DNA from: Trebouxia sp. TZW2008
Taxonomy: Eukaryota > Chlorophyta > Trebouxiophyceae > Trebouxiales > Trebouxiaceae
Direction of reading: 5' to 3'
Length of the DNA: 64,000 bases
Assembly (NCBI GenBank): GCA_002118135.1
Contig: BDIU01000311.1
Location: 62,001-126,000, forward strand
Shown here: piece after piece, positions 22,401 through 34,300 of the stretch
How positions within the stretch are numbered: the first letter of the stretch is position 1
Layout of the letters: each line of letters starts with the position of its first letter
Notes under the pieces: generated by a model
The model's database searches: none
Told to the model about the DNA's origin: nothing
What the model saw: the letters and a program-made list of their open reading frames with translations, nothing else
Made by a program: the position numbers and the translations under genes

Positions 22401-25348
22401 GGTCATTGTAAGACTTGTGCTAGTGCTTTGACATGCGTACTGATCATGCCTACTTTGTGAAGTTTTCTGGAAGGATTGCTGACAAGTTTGAGCATTCTGC
22501 ATTGTGCATCTCAGATTTTCAATGTTTTGATGGCTTAGCTGCATGTACCTGCCAAAATGCATTGAGTGAGAGGGTGAGTCAGTGAGCAGGTGAGTAAGTA
22601 GGAGGCGGGTGGGCAAGTTACTCTTGTGACTCGGTGAGTGAGTGATCAAGTGCATGCCTGCAGACGCCAATCTACTTGGTGGTTGAGACATCCGGCAGCA
22701 ATGCTGAGCATGACTATGCTAAGCTGGAAAAGTTCTTGGAGGAGGCTTATGAAGAAGAGATCATTGTGGACGGCACCATTGCACAGGACTCAGGGCAGCA
22801 GGGCAGCATTTGGGCCCTCAGAGAAAGCATTTCTGAGGGCTTGAGACATGCTGGTGAGCCTTTGCAGCAATAATGTCATTGTGCCATGCAAGCTGTTGAG
22901 GATGAGCAACACTATTGTTGAATTGCCCATTTTACAGTGTCATCAGAGGTCAACACTTTTCTTTGTTTGGTTCAGCCTTTCATCAGCGGGACATTCGCCT
23001 TTTCTTTGAGGCAAACACTGATCAGCTGCCTTTGGTTGCCAGACACATTCACCTGTGCTTTCAAGCCAGAAAGTCCGATGAGTCACATCTGGCTCCCTAC
23101 CCTGGACTGTAGATTCTATTGATTGATTGATTGAATAATCAGGTGATAGGTATGGAAACTTGATACAATGTATACACATAACAGGTGCTGCATGTGTGTG
23201 GCCCCAGCTGACGTGATCCAGCACTCATCGCAGTGGCTATGCATGTCCAGTGCAGCTGCGTCAACCAGTCCTTGTTGCTTGGATGGAAAAGCATTTCAAG
23301 GGCTTTTAATGTACCCGCGAGTGTTGCTTGTCAGCACTGGACACTCTATATTCTGCCGGGGGGCTTGCATCACCAAAAACTGTCATGACTGATATGTCAT
23401 TACTGATCTGTCACTGTTGTCGTCTTCAAACATTGGCTGTCAAACGCTTGAGCTGTCAGATGTATTGTCGACAGGTCACATGACTTTGCTGAGCCAGCGT
23501 GAATCAATATTAAACCATTCACAATCTGGGCTGCAACACGCACATCATGCCCTTCTCCACCTGCACCCTTATGGCAGCTTTCCCCGCCGCCCCCCCCCCC
23601 TTACATATTGGTCTTTCTTTCAAGTCACTGGTTCGCTCCTGTGATGCACTTCTGCCATGATTGGCGCCACAAGTTGCCTGCACTGACCCTGGCCTGAATG
23701 CTGTCAGAATGAAGCAGATGGTGCTATGCAGGCGCAGTGTACAAGTATGATCTGAGCCTGCCTCCAGATGACATGTACAAGCTAGTGGAGGAGACACGAG
23801 CACGCATGAAGCACCTACCTGTCACTGTTGTTGGCTATGGGCATATGGGCGACAGCAACCTTCATCTCAACATCTCTGCAGGTCAGAGCTTCTGTTGTGC
23901 AGCAGACTGTGTGTCTTCAGTATGATCAACAAGCAGAAGTTGTTGACAACACGTGCCTTGCACTGTAACTGGCTATGGTTGCGTGGGTGATAGCAATCTT
24001 CATCTCAGCATCTCTGCAGGTCAGCTTTGCTGTCATCAGAAGCAGCTGTTGTGCCTACCCACCTGCTACTACTGTTGCTGGACATAGTACCCATTTGACA
24101 GCAATCTTCATCTCAACCTCTCTGTGGGTTGGATTGTCAACACAAGCAGCTGTTGGTTTCTCCTGCCTGTCGCTGTTGTTGGCTACAGTTGCAAGGGTGA
24201 CAACAACCTCCCCATCTTAATATTGCTGCAGGTCAGATTTCCTGTCATGCAGCAGGCCTGGGTTTCTGCACAGCACTAGCACAAGCATGTGATGGCTGCA
24301 TTTACGACGTTTTGTGTTCCATTGTTGAGTTGATGATTGCTTGTTGGGGTGCATTGAATCAGAAAGATATGATCTTCAGCATGGGACAACATCATGGTGC
24401 TGATCAACATCTCTCCTTTTGTGCAAAAACACATGAGTCATGCACTATGCAGCACTGTTCTAGCTGCTTGAAAATACTTTGTTCAGCTAACTGCAGCAAC
24501 AGTACAAAGGCTATGAAATCGTCACAAAGTCAAAGGCAGCTACTGCTTCGTTTCACAGACACAAGTGTTCTGTCTGCAGCTGAATACAACAAGGAGATCC
24601 TATCTCATATTGAGCCCTTTGTGTATGAGTGGACAGCTGACAAGAAGGGCAGCATCAGCGCTGAGCATGGCCTCGGCCAAATGAAGCCTGAGTGCATTGG
24701 GTGAGTCGCTCTTGTCTTGCTCTTGCAAGAATGCTTTGCTGTCTGTCATTGCTTGTGCATTTCTTGCATCACATAGTCTGAGGCAGACAGCTGCTGTTAG
24801 TTCGTGGTTTGATGCTCGCTGGACTTAATTTCTGATGGCTATTCTTTCTCAAATCAGTTGAAGCCTGCAACACTACTCTAGAGTAAGCTTTGCTGAAGTG
24901 TGCAGTCTGTGGTGCTTGATAGCAGGAGCTTAAATCATTGCTTCAAGGACCGTAGACCAAAGCTTTATTATCTGCGGGTTCATGCCACATGCCATGCGCT
25001 TGTGTGCTTGTGTACCAGGTATGATCAAGCAGCAGTCTGATTGAGGCTGAGACTGCTGAAGCTTTTGCATTGAGACTCGACGCCACCCTATACACACAGC
25101 TACCATACTCAATTGTCTTCAAAGTCTGGTCAGCTGATTGCAGCGTTCATGATGCTGGCAGTCTGACATTGCTGACGTGTCCCAGCTTCCTGTTCAGGTA
25201 CTCAAAAGCTGAAGAGGCAGTTCAGCTGATGGGCAGATTCAAGTCGCTGTTGGATCCCAAACAGATCCTAAACCCATACAAGCTGCTTCCTGCCAAAAAC
25301 CGGCTTTACCAGCCGCATCAAAACAAGAGCGCCACTGCTTTTGTATGA
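19412..25348 (+). CDS. D2HGDH: D-2-hydroxyglutarate dehydrogenase, mitochondrial
   Basis: Eleven exons: 19412-19614, 19694-19811, 19952-20047, 20381-20522, 20868-20985, 21383-21495, 22220-22371, 22664-22853, 23732-23881, 24580-24700 and 25198-25348, giving 517 aa. FAD enzyme oxidising D-2-hydroxyglutarate to 2-oxoglutarate, passing electrons to ETF. The FAD-binding half has [34 protein letters not shown] and [10 protein letters not shown]. The C-terminal oxidase half has [13 protein letters not shown] (metal/substrate histidines) and [10 protein letters not shown] (glutamate), ending in [13 protein letters not shown]. The first 35 residues are Arg/Ala/Ser-rich with no acid, a good mitochondrial presequence. 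Intron 2 has a GC donor (CAG|GCAAGC). Intron 6 carries a LINE fragment, intron 7 a GTGAGT-rich array, intron 9 three decayed copies of the exon 9 end. Confidence 0.95.
21530..21790 (+). mobile_element. LINE 3' coding remnant in D2HGDH intron 6
   Basis: Translated in the plus direction, this reads [20 protein letters not shown], then a GK-PRYTW stretch. That is the typical last segment of non-LTR retrotransposon reverse transcriptase proteins (pattern RRLRW-GH-RM...RLP, then G-PR-RW). No upstream reverse transcriptase remains, so this is a 5'-truncated dead copy in the same orientation as the host gene. Confidence 0.7.
22566..22648. repeat. GTGAGT-rich degenerate repeat in D2HGDH intron 7
   Basis: About ten GTGAG or GTAAG-like words occur in about 80 bases, just 15 bases before exon 8. 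Each resembles a 5' splice site. Confidence 0.8.
23117..23134. repeat. (ATTG)n short repeat
   Basis: Four to five attg units in D2HGDH intron 8. Confidence 0.8.
23819..24265 (+). repeat. Four-copy array built on the D2HGDH exon 9 end
   Basis: Copy A (23819-23915) is the functional exon end plus donor, encoding [15 protein letters not shown]. Copies B (about 23955-24050), C (24060-24155) and D (24164-24265) lie in intron 9. They repeat the ggctatggtt, agcaatcttcatctca and tctctgcaggtcag words plus intron flank. B to D have lost codons or frame. Spacing is about 100-140 bases. Confidence 0.85.
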
Positions 25349-26161
25349 GTGCCTCATCTGCCATTAGATATGTGGTGACGGACTTTCAGGGGCATATGCA
25401 ATTGCTGATTGTTGCAGCAAGCTGAAGCAGTATTTGTCATGCTTAGCATGCAGCACAGAGACAGGACCCTGTCACAGTATTGTGCATTTTACTCTGTTTT
25501 GCTGTGCACTGCATCAAGCTGTGTACACTCAATGAGATGATGACTCGCAAGCCACCAGACATATGACATCACATGTCAGTCAGCTATGTCTCTGATCAAG
25601 CCGTATGCAGAGCTCCTGAAGCAACTGTGGCAGCCTGTTCGTCAACAGCCTGTCAGCACCCAGGGCACCCAATATTCAGTAAGCTGAGTCAAGAGGCTTT
25701 CAAGCTTGTTTATAAAGGGAATTGACATCTGCTGCAATGTCAACATGCTGATCCTGCCATTGGGAGCATGATATGCAAACTTTATCAGGATCTGGTGGAA
25801 TGTCGTCAATGTAATTACGAGTCTCTTTTGCTGTATGCCCTCAAAGACATGATTCCCTTAGACTGTCTCTGACTCAGGTTATCAAGGTACAAAGGATTGT
25901 GAACTGTGAGCATCCTGCTGAGCTAAACGGATATGGAGGTGTTGTGCATGCTGAGTGGTACCAGCAATTTTCTGTTTTGCCTAGAAAAGAATTGTGTACC
26001 AATGCTTTAGGTTAAACAGCGCATCAGACGATGTACAACACTTTCTTGGCAGGATTAATATTGACCCAAAGATTCAACGCAGCTGTAGTCAAAAATATGC
26101 AGGCATCGTCGGCAAATGTGCCAAAGCGCTTCTACATGCCTCATGGCTTATATTTTCCTGG
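25349..26161. other. Convergent intergenic region
   Basis: Between the 3' ends of D2HGDH (+) and the chloroplast methyltransferase (-). No coding pattern seen. It should contain both 3' UTRs. Confidence 0.5.
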
Positions 26162-29100
26162 TCACTCAGTTTTGCAGGCAATGAATGTTTTGTGACTGGG
26201 TGAGTTGGCTGTCTCTGCAACTGTTGCAAACCCAATGGACTGGGCAAGCTGCCCAAGGTCAAGAGAAATGTACTCAAGCAGCCATGGCTCTGTGCTCTTG
26301 AATGCTGCATATGCTATTGGATTGTTTAGCACCTTGCTGAAGGAGGCAGTCTTTGCATTCATTTCCTGTAGCATACATAAAACAGTGCTGTAATTACATA
26401 CTTATAAGTCAGGAGTAAATGGAAAGAGCACATCCAATCTGTCTTCTGAAAAGATGTGCTTATGAGTATCAGGTGCTGTGCGTGTGAAACAGCAAAGGAC
26501 TTTCATTGCAGAGTGCATGTTTGCAACAGGATTTGACAGCTCATGTCTCAAGTGTTGCAGTACTAATCTTATCACATGCCTCTACATGTCACATGCTTTG
26601 TGGTGAAAGCAACAAAAACCATCCCTTGCAGAGTGCATACTTGCAGCAGCAATTGACGCATGAAGTCTACAGTAAGACAATCTGCAAGAAGTGAATTTGT
26701 ACATGCATATGATTTTGTCAGATTGTAGCCCATCCCTGAGCATTGCTAAATGCCAATGGCATGACACAAAACATTGAATGTATCTTGGTGCACAATAGAT
26801 TCATCTGTCATATGTGGCTGAACTCTGTTCAGGCATCTGTTGTTCAGCTGCACATCTGTCCTGTTCATGTGCATGATGCATAACAAGATAGTGAAAACTG
26901 ATGCTGCTCTGCAAACTGTACTATCACAAGGCAAATCAAGCTGTTGTGCTGTATGCAACTGTAAAACTGGAGGATGCATTATGAAGCAGCGTTGCTGGTT
27001 CTGTCTATTCAGGGCTGAACATACCCACTTGCTTTCTTGTTCCTGACATCAGTGTGAAGCCATGCATCATGCATCATGCAACACTACTGTTTTATCGCCG
27101 CTACACCGACCACAGACAAATCTGTAAGACATGGGCTTACCATGATCGCAAGAACACCACCAGGCCTAAGGATTCTGAAGGCCTCTGCCATAACATCTGC
27201 TGCTGCTGAGGCAGGCAGCTCATGAAAAAGCAGGCAGGCAGACACCAGATCTTGGCTGCTGCTAGGCAAGCCTGAGCTCTCTGCCGCTGCATGCTGAAAT
27301 GTGATAGGCTCAGCTTGCCCTCCGTTCTGATCCTGCATGCCAGCAGACAAGATGGAACATGGTTGCGGCATACATTCTCTGCTTGCTAAGGATGTACAGC
27401 ACTCAGCTTCATGATAAAGTTGCATAACCAGCAAGCTGCAACAGGTTGCCAAAGGGCTACATTTGTTTGCTTTGCATTGTTGCCTTGCAAACAAGCCAAA
27501 TGTGATTGACTGAAGGCCGACAATCACGAAACAATACAGATGCTGCTTGTGACTGAGGTCCATTTGCATCTAGTCAGAGCACTCTGAGATGCTGCTTGCG
27601 CTCAGCGTGATGTGAGAGTCACACCAGGGCACAAACGTTTGTCTGTCACTAGCGATAAGCTTGCGCTCTTGTCATGGCATGTCATATATTACAGGCTTGA
27701 CTACAAATGACGCAAATGTCCCAGGCAGAGTGCAAGCTCGAGCTTATGACACAGTGCTGCATTATGTACCTGTCTCTGCTGCTGATCATGTTTAGCAACA
27801 GCTAAGAAGTGTGGTGATAGGTCCAAGCCTTTGATCTGAGCTTCAGGGAAGGTTCTGTGAAGCTCCAAAGTGCTGAGGCCAGTTGAGCAGCCCAAGTCAA
27901 CCGCATCCCTGATGTCTGTGTTGATAGGCACTTTCTGCATGAGGCTTCTGAGCTTGCTGCTGAAGCCAGACCTCAGCTGCTCATCACCTCTGCAAGCAGA
28001 AGTTGTCCAGATTTTCAAGGACTCAGACTTCTCCACAAAGTGTGACTGCTCAGGTTGACGCATGTCAGGTTGTCTTCCTTACGTGAGAACCTATTAACAT
28101 TCTGGCAACGCAACTTGGCAAGCTGTTGCAATGAGTTCGCTTGATCACTTTGAGTTGCAACAAGACGTCCTTTTGCACAGGACCAAGAACCAGCTTGCCT
28201 GACGTTTTGAAGGTTGGTCACATCTGCACAAGTGACAGCGCAGCAGCAACTCATGCAGGGCTGTGCTGCAACAGCAATTCTAAGCAGCTGACCTGGGATC
28301 TAGCTTCTTCCTGTCTGGGTCCATGACAGTGGCATGCACTGATTGTGACGCCATGTTGGCCTGCACTTGCACATTGTAAGTCTTCTTGCCAAAGTTGCAA
28401 TGCAGCCCTGCCTCACATGCATTGCATAACTTGATTTTGCAACTGATGCGCACATCAGAAGCCAAAATTTTGTTGATTTCATCATATTTGTCAACATAAG
28501 CAAGCGTGTTATTTGGCAAGGCGGCCTAAAACAGCTGGCATGGCAGAGGTTGACTCAACAGGCATGACCAACCTGTAAAGCTGCTTCCCAACACAAGTTG
28601 CCCTCCTTGTATGCATGGAAGGGACTGCAGTAGTAACCTGGCATTTGCAAACCTGGGTCTTGAACTTCCTGTGACAAAAACTGCTATTATAATTGACAGA
28701 CTTTACCAGTACAGCTTTGAATACAATGGCTGCTTTTGTCTGAAAACACAAGATGTCAATATATGACACCTGGAATTACCTGGAGTTTCTGGTCCCAGTC
28801 TGCAGCAGCTCTCAATTTAGCCATCTCTGCCTCAAAATTGACTCCCAACTCAGCACCTTGTTTTGCAATTTTTCTCCTGGCCTACAAAATGCACAATGAT
28901 CGAAATGAGTAGCTAGGCATTCAGGTGCATGAGAGCAGCGCTTTGCTGAAGGCAATGTCTACCAGTCCCTGTATTTTGTGCAAGAGTTTTGGTCATCTTT
29001 GTAAGGAATGCTTGCAGTGCGTGCAGCCTAGCAAGCTGTGCAAAAAACTTCAAGCTTCACCTGCTTCACTGCAGCTTGATAAATTGGAGGGAAATTGAAC

Positions 29101-29377
29101 AACTTCTCGACCGTTGCGAACAGCAACGGCGAACTTTTGGCAGCAGGCGCGTCTGTAGCGACAGCGCTTACACTCGAATGACGCCGCTTAAGCTTGTGCG
29201 TTGCCCGTGCGGGTGTGCACTGTAGGCAACAGCCTTTACTTTAAGGACACGCAGTTCTTGCACGAAACAAAAGGCAAGAGCTTCAGCTGCAGGCAGTCTG
29301 ACCTGACGGATTGGACTCGCAGCGGGGCACTGCAGCTGCAGAGCCTTCACGTCGACAGCAGCCCCAAGAGCGAACAT
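26162..29377 (-). CDS. Chloroplast SAM-dependent methyltransferase (cyanobacterial/plant type)
   Basis: Eight exons: 29377-29303, 29219-29061, 28881-28780, 28668-28573, 28360-28293, 27989-27770, 27332-27141 and 26365-26162, giving 371 aa. The first 65 residues are Ala/Arg/Ser/Thr-rich and acid-poor, a likely transit peptide. The body begins [13 protein letters not shown] and has the family-specific [15 protein letters not shown]. It then has SAM motif I ([15 protein letters not shown], about residues 196-210), [40 protein letters not shown] and a C-terminal [10 protein letters not shown]. This order matches a methyltransferase family shared by cyanobacteria and plant plastids whose substrate I cannot name. 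Exon phases are all consistent. Intron 7 contains a further micro-duplication. The 5' side abuts a LINE remnant. Confidence 0.88.
26502..26680. repeat. Tandem intronic micro-duplication
   Basis: Segments starting near 26510 and 26631 share gcagagtgcat, ttgca and aattgac/atttgac words about 121 bases apart, in intron 7 of the methyltransferase gene. They do not match an exon. Confidence 0.5.
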
Positions 29378-29479
29378 ATTGGCGACTAACACTTCACTCA
29401 CGTCATTTGCGGCAATTTAAGACTCGATGCCGGAAAATTTGCAAATACAACTGAGGGCAAAGCGGCAATAAACGAGTGC

Positions 29480-30605
29480 AAGCCGCTGCGCATGGCACTG
29501 CTGCAAGATTGAAAAGATATGGACGCTCCGAAGCCACAATTCAAAACGAGAGCGTTTTGCAGACAGGCTTCTGCGCATTCTATTCATCAGGCGACATATC
29601 TCACCTCATTAGGCCTTTGAAGGCCAAGGCGACAGGTTCTTGGGCTGTGGTGCAGCGCCGACACTCGCAGTTGCAGTGTGGTAACACAGTCAATTTGAAG
29701 TTGCAACTACTACAGAGTATTTTGGTGCTCACTGTTCATTATGGTTGTGAGCTTTGGGGCATGCACAGCCCTCAATCTGCTGCTGCAAACGGGGCGCGCT
29801 CTGACTTAGAGCAGAACTATGCTAGGGTTTTACGGCATGTTTGTGGGGTGCGTTTCAACACCCCCAGTTCAATGTTGCTTACAGAGCTTGGCTTGACAGC
29901 TCTCAAGATGTTTTGGTGGCAACAGACTTTCAAAGTTTAGTGTAAAGTTTACAGTTTTACAATAGGCTTGCTGCTACCCCTCATGGGTCTTTTTTCCACA
30001 CGATACTGTTGGACAATCAGGCAAATGCTGCGCGAGGGGCTAGGAACTTTTGTGGATCTGTTTTTCACAGCCTGCGCTCCATCGGCTATCATGTGTCTCC
30101 TAGTGTCACTGATGTCTTGATTTTGGATGCTCCTAGTATAATACAGCTGTTGCATGGCAGCTTGCACGGCGTTCATGATTTTGACTTGTACAGTCCTAGG
30201 TCTGCCCCTTCTGCTGGGGTGTTGAGTTGCACTTATCATCACTGGTTTAGGCCATACAGCAAGCGGCGGCGTTCTTGTCAGTTACCTGTTTCTGCCAGGC
30301 GCATGCAGCGTTTTTTCGCAGTTCAGGCTTGCTTCACATAAGTTGCCTGTTGCCATTCATCGCCTAGCAGGCGGGGCACGGGTCAATAGGGCAGACAGGA
30401 TTTGTGCTCACTGTGGCTCTGGGTCAGTTGCTGATGAGTTTCATCTTGTGTTTGAATGCAATCTTTGACAGCCGCTTAAGCAGCAGTATGCTTCTCTCTT
30501 CACATCTCAGACTGACACTATGAGATCATATTTTGGTCAAAGGGATCATATGCAGGTGTTCAAGTTCATTCTTGATTGCCTTGATTGTCTCAATATTTGA
30601 TCAGG
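29480..30605 (+). mobile_element. LINE (non-LTR retrotransposon) 3' remnant
   Basis: Three frames in succession encode the end of a reverse transcriptase protein. First comes LLQSILVLTVHYGCELWGM and LRHVCGVRFNTPSS (29620-29940). Then, after a frameshift, NRLAATPHGSFFHTILLDN and VFHSLRSIGYHV (to about 30340). After another shift comes LPVAIHRLAGG and the zinc-knuckle-like ICAHCGSGSVADEFHLVFEC (to about 30470), followed by a stop and more remnant. Frameshifts and stops show it is inactive. It begins only about 100-200 bases upstream of the methyltransferase start codon and fills the divergent space before the deubiquitinase gene. Confidence 0.82.
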
Positions 30606-31339
30606 TTTTGACACACGTGATCAGACTTGTTGGCTGGCCAAAGTGTTTAGTCTCTCTCTCTCTCTCTGCACACATGCACAAATGGGTCATGAAGCGTAAA
30701 CAAATTGCACACAAAAGGCACGTTGCAACTGTTACACAGAAGTGTGCGTTTGGCCAAATCAAGCCAGCGTCAGCCTGCATGCATCGCTGACATTTGAGTG
30801 TTGTCATCGCTTTGGGATCATCCATTGTCTCCTTGAAGTTACGAGAGGAAGTGCTGCGGTGCAGCAAAGTCAACGATGTTGCATCTCACAGAATGACCTG
30901 CTCTGGCAAGTCATGCAAACGAAGGTATAAAGTTATCAAGTTTTCAAGAAATCTGTTAATGATGTGACATGCAGCATGGGAATTGCAGGATTCGTGTTGT
31001 GTCATGCAGAAGCATGCCTTGTTTTGTACACAGATTGCGAAACCCCTCCCAAATCTGGGGGGTGTGGGGGTCATCCATCTAACATGGAGCTCTGCACAGC
31101 ACAGCATGCATGTGCCCACAACCAGCTAACATTGCATGAGCGATCTCTGCCCAAGATCATGACGGTGTCTATTGCCGCACAAAGACTGCATTAATATACG
31201 CGTACGTCTGCACCAGATTTGCGCCTGTCTAATGCAGCTGAGGTCGATCACACGAGGTTAACCGAGACTTGTGGGGGTGTATGAGCGCGTTGCGGCGTCT
31301 AATGCTAACGAGGCGGCGATTCTCGGCTAAAGAATTTTT
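30606..31339. other. Upstream region of the deubiquitinase gene
   Basis: Starts with a (TC)n tract at 30651-30667. The last 150 bases (from about 31190) are CpG-rich and run into the first coding exon, so the promoter is likely there. No coding pattern seen. Confidence 0.5.
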
Positions 31340-34300
31340 ATGAAACGCGGCAAGCAGAACCACAGCAAGTGGCAGGCAGCTTTGAACGTAAACGAAGCTT
31401 TGAGCCTGAAAGAAGATCTCAAGTGCCAGCGCGTTCTCAGCCGGGAACAGCTTCTGCATGTCCTGCAAGCCGACAAATCATGTGACAGCGCGTGCAAAGG
31501 CAAGAAAGACAACCCAAACTGCTTGTGTGGACTAGTCCCGGCTGTTGGGTCAGTGAGGCGCAAGGGTCTGTGGCAAAAGGAGCCTCAGGGACTGCAGCAT
31601 CTCGGCGCAAACCCAGCAGATCAAAAGAGACAGGTGTGATTGCCTGCTGCTGCAAACACAAAGTCTATTGTACCCTCAGAGTGCATGTCAATGCTCATGC
31701 GGCTCTGTTTGTGAAAATCGCTGGCTGAATTGGCCGGGCATGCTCGCGCTGATACTTTGCAGGATGCAGCCCTGCCTTGCGGGCTCAATAACTTGGGCAA
31801 CACATGCTATGTGAACAGCGCATTGCAGTGCCTGTTCATGACTCCTGTCTTCAGGAATGCCATGTACCAGATTGCACCACCTGCAGCCGATGATGTCATA
31901 GTTGGGCACATCAGGTGATAATGATATTGCATATGAAGAGAATCATCATGTTTTGATGCTGGCATCATAATGTGACCTTGCAAGTTTTCTCACTGCATAA
32001 CGCTGCAGGAGGTTGTTTGTGGAACTACAGTCAGGCCCTCGCTTCAGTGCAGATCCCAAAGCCTTTGCTCAGGCTCTCAATCTAGATCACACCATACAGC
32101 AGGTGTGTGTCGCCTGTGGCAATGCTTGCCTAGATTTGCTCACATCAACAAGTCACGTGACTTGCCAATGTCTGCAAACTTTTCAGTGCATGTTCATCTG
32201 GCAATTACAAGAATGCAGTCATGGCAGCATGCATAGACCGTGAAAACAATGGCCTGTAGCACAATTGTCATCTACGAATGCAGGATAGTCAGGAATTCTG
32301 GAAGTTGCTATTGAGCAAACTTGAAGAGAAGCTGGGAAGCTCACAACAACCAGTAAGTCACGCTTGTGCAGCTATTTGCAAGAACTGATGTGACATAGCG
32401 CCTGTTCACTGCATCATGCAGGACTCAAGCCTGTCCATGCATCAAGCAGTCAAAGTGCATCATGCCTTGATAACCATGATCCTCCAGAATGTCAATCATG
32501 CATCCCCTGCATCATGCAGGTTCACAACAGAGCGCAGTTCTTGCATGAGACATTTCTATATCAACAGGATGCGCACATGTCTTTTGGAATCAGTATATCT
32601 GCATTCTTTGACTGCTTCAGTACATGATGCGTCTTGCCCTTCTTTGCCCTTTGAGCCTGACATACAGGTTGTGTGCAGGCAGTCCAAAGTCTGGTGCCGG
32701 AGCTATTCAGGGGCAGCTATGCCTACCAGACTATCTGCAAGGCAAGCACCTCATGAAGAGCTTTCTACTGCTTGTATCTTGCACAATGCTGCCTCCTGTG
32801 ACGCTTGCATATCTTCAGTTGAGGGTGATAGTATCTCTGACCGAGCTGAGTGGGATTATGTGATTGATTGTCATTCTGGCTTTGACATGGCTGCAAGGCA
32901 GTGCATGAGGCATCACACAAGGTTTCTTTTTTTAGACTTCACATCAAAGTAAGGACTGAACTCTGCTGCAGGCTTGCGGCAAAGCGTCCCAGGGTTCAAA
33001 CAGAGGCACGCACTTTTATGAACTAGACATTCAGGTCAAGGGCTCCAGCAGTCTGGAGAATAGCCTGGTGGGTATCACTTTGTGCTAGAATTGCTGTCGA
33101 CTTGCCAATACTGCGCTTGTCTGAACATGCATGGGCGCATTCATTTGATGTTTCAGGTGCAACAATGCATACGGGCAGCTCTGGCAGTTGCAAATGCTCA
33201 AAAGGCTTGTGACGCTTCTGCTGCAAATCAGATGAGCTTGCCTTTGCCAGAACTCTTTGAACATGTAGTCAAACTTGTCTTCTGCCGGTGAAATTCCACC
33301 ACAACAGATGTTTGTGCGTTTTCCCCCCATTTTGACAATGAACTGCTGCCAACACTGTGACATCATGGCCCCAAAAACCCAGATTTTGTATCAGCCAGCT
33401 GCTTACGGATTGCTGCTGCAAACAGTATACATGCATGTAGCTCTGCTGTGCTATGTTACTGTTGCCTTTACTTTTGGTACTGCCTGATCTGCAGACTGAT
33501 ATGCTGTGCAAAGAGGAGTTGGCTGGAGACAATCAATACTTTTGTGAGTTCTGTGGCAAGAAGGCAGATGCTACCCGCCAGCTGTGTCTACAGCAGCTGC
33601 CACCATATCTGTGCCTGTCATTGCAGCGCTTTGTCTTTGACATGAAGGTGATCTTGTGCATAGTCACGTGCGTGTAGCAACAGCTTGTCATTTGTTGCTG
33701 AATTTTGCAAACGTGACTACTGCTGAGTCTAGAGTTTGGGCAGCAAAATGTTTCACGTAGAGAGGTGCATTTGTACAGCTTCCATCCAAGCAGGCTGAAA
33801 TGCGTGATTGCCTTGTGGCAAAGACAGACTGAGCGACGTGTCAAATTGTCGTGGCACACATCAGCTTGCCTGTTTACCAAAATGGCGTCATCCACTGCAG
33901 TGTTGTACTGAACCCACACGCTCATGCCTGCTGCAGAAAATGATGAAGGTCAAGGCCAGTGACAAGTTCAGCTTCCCCTTAAGTCTGGATTTTGCGCCGT
34001 ATCAGTCACCCTCTGCTGCACCACATGATGCAGGCAGCCAGCAGTATGATTTGCAGGCTATCCTCATACACAAGGGCCCTTCTGCAAGCCAAGGGCATTA
34101 TGGTGAGTTGTGATTGGCCACGCCATGTACCTGATTGCATGCTAGACAGGTGCATGATGGCTTCTGACAGCTTTAGATGGTATTGCATTGTTTCCTGATT
34201 GCCGTGAAAGAGGTCGCAATGCTTTGCTGGACGATTTATTGTATTGGCAAGGTGTGTCCTCATTGTGTTCATGTTTGCTGAGACTCTTTTGTTGTCTTGA

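Noticed and set aside
28361..28519. Extended upstream frame before methyltransferase exon 5 (containing [11 protein letters not shown])
   Set aside because: The family sequence runs directly from WEAALQ to the segment after 28360. The extra residues have no counterpart and the splice at 28360 keeps phase.
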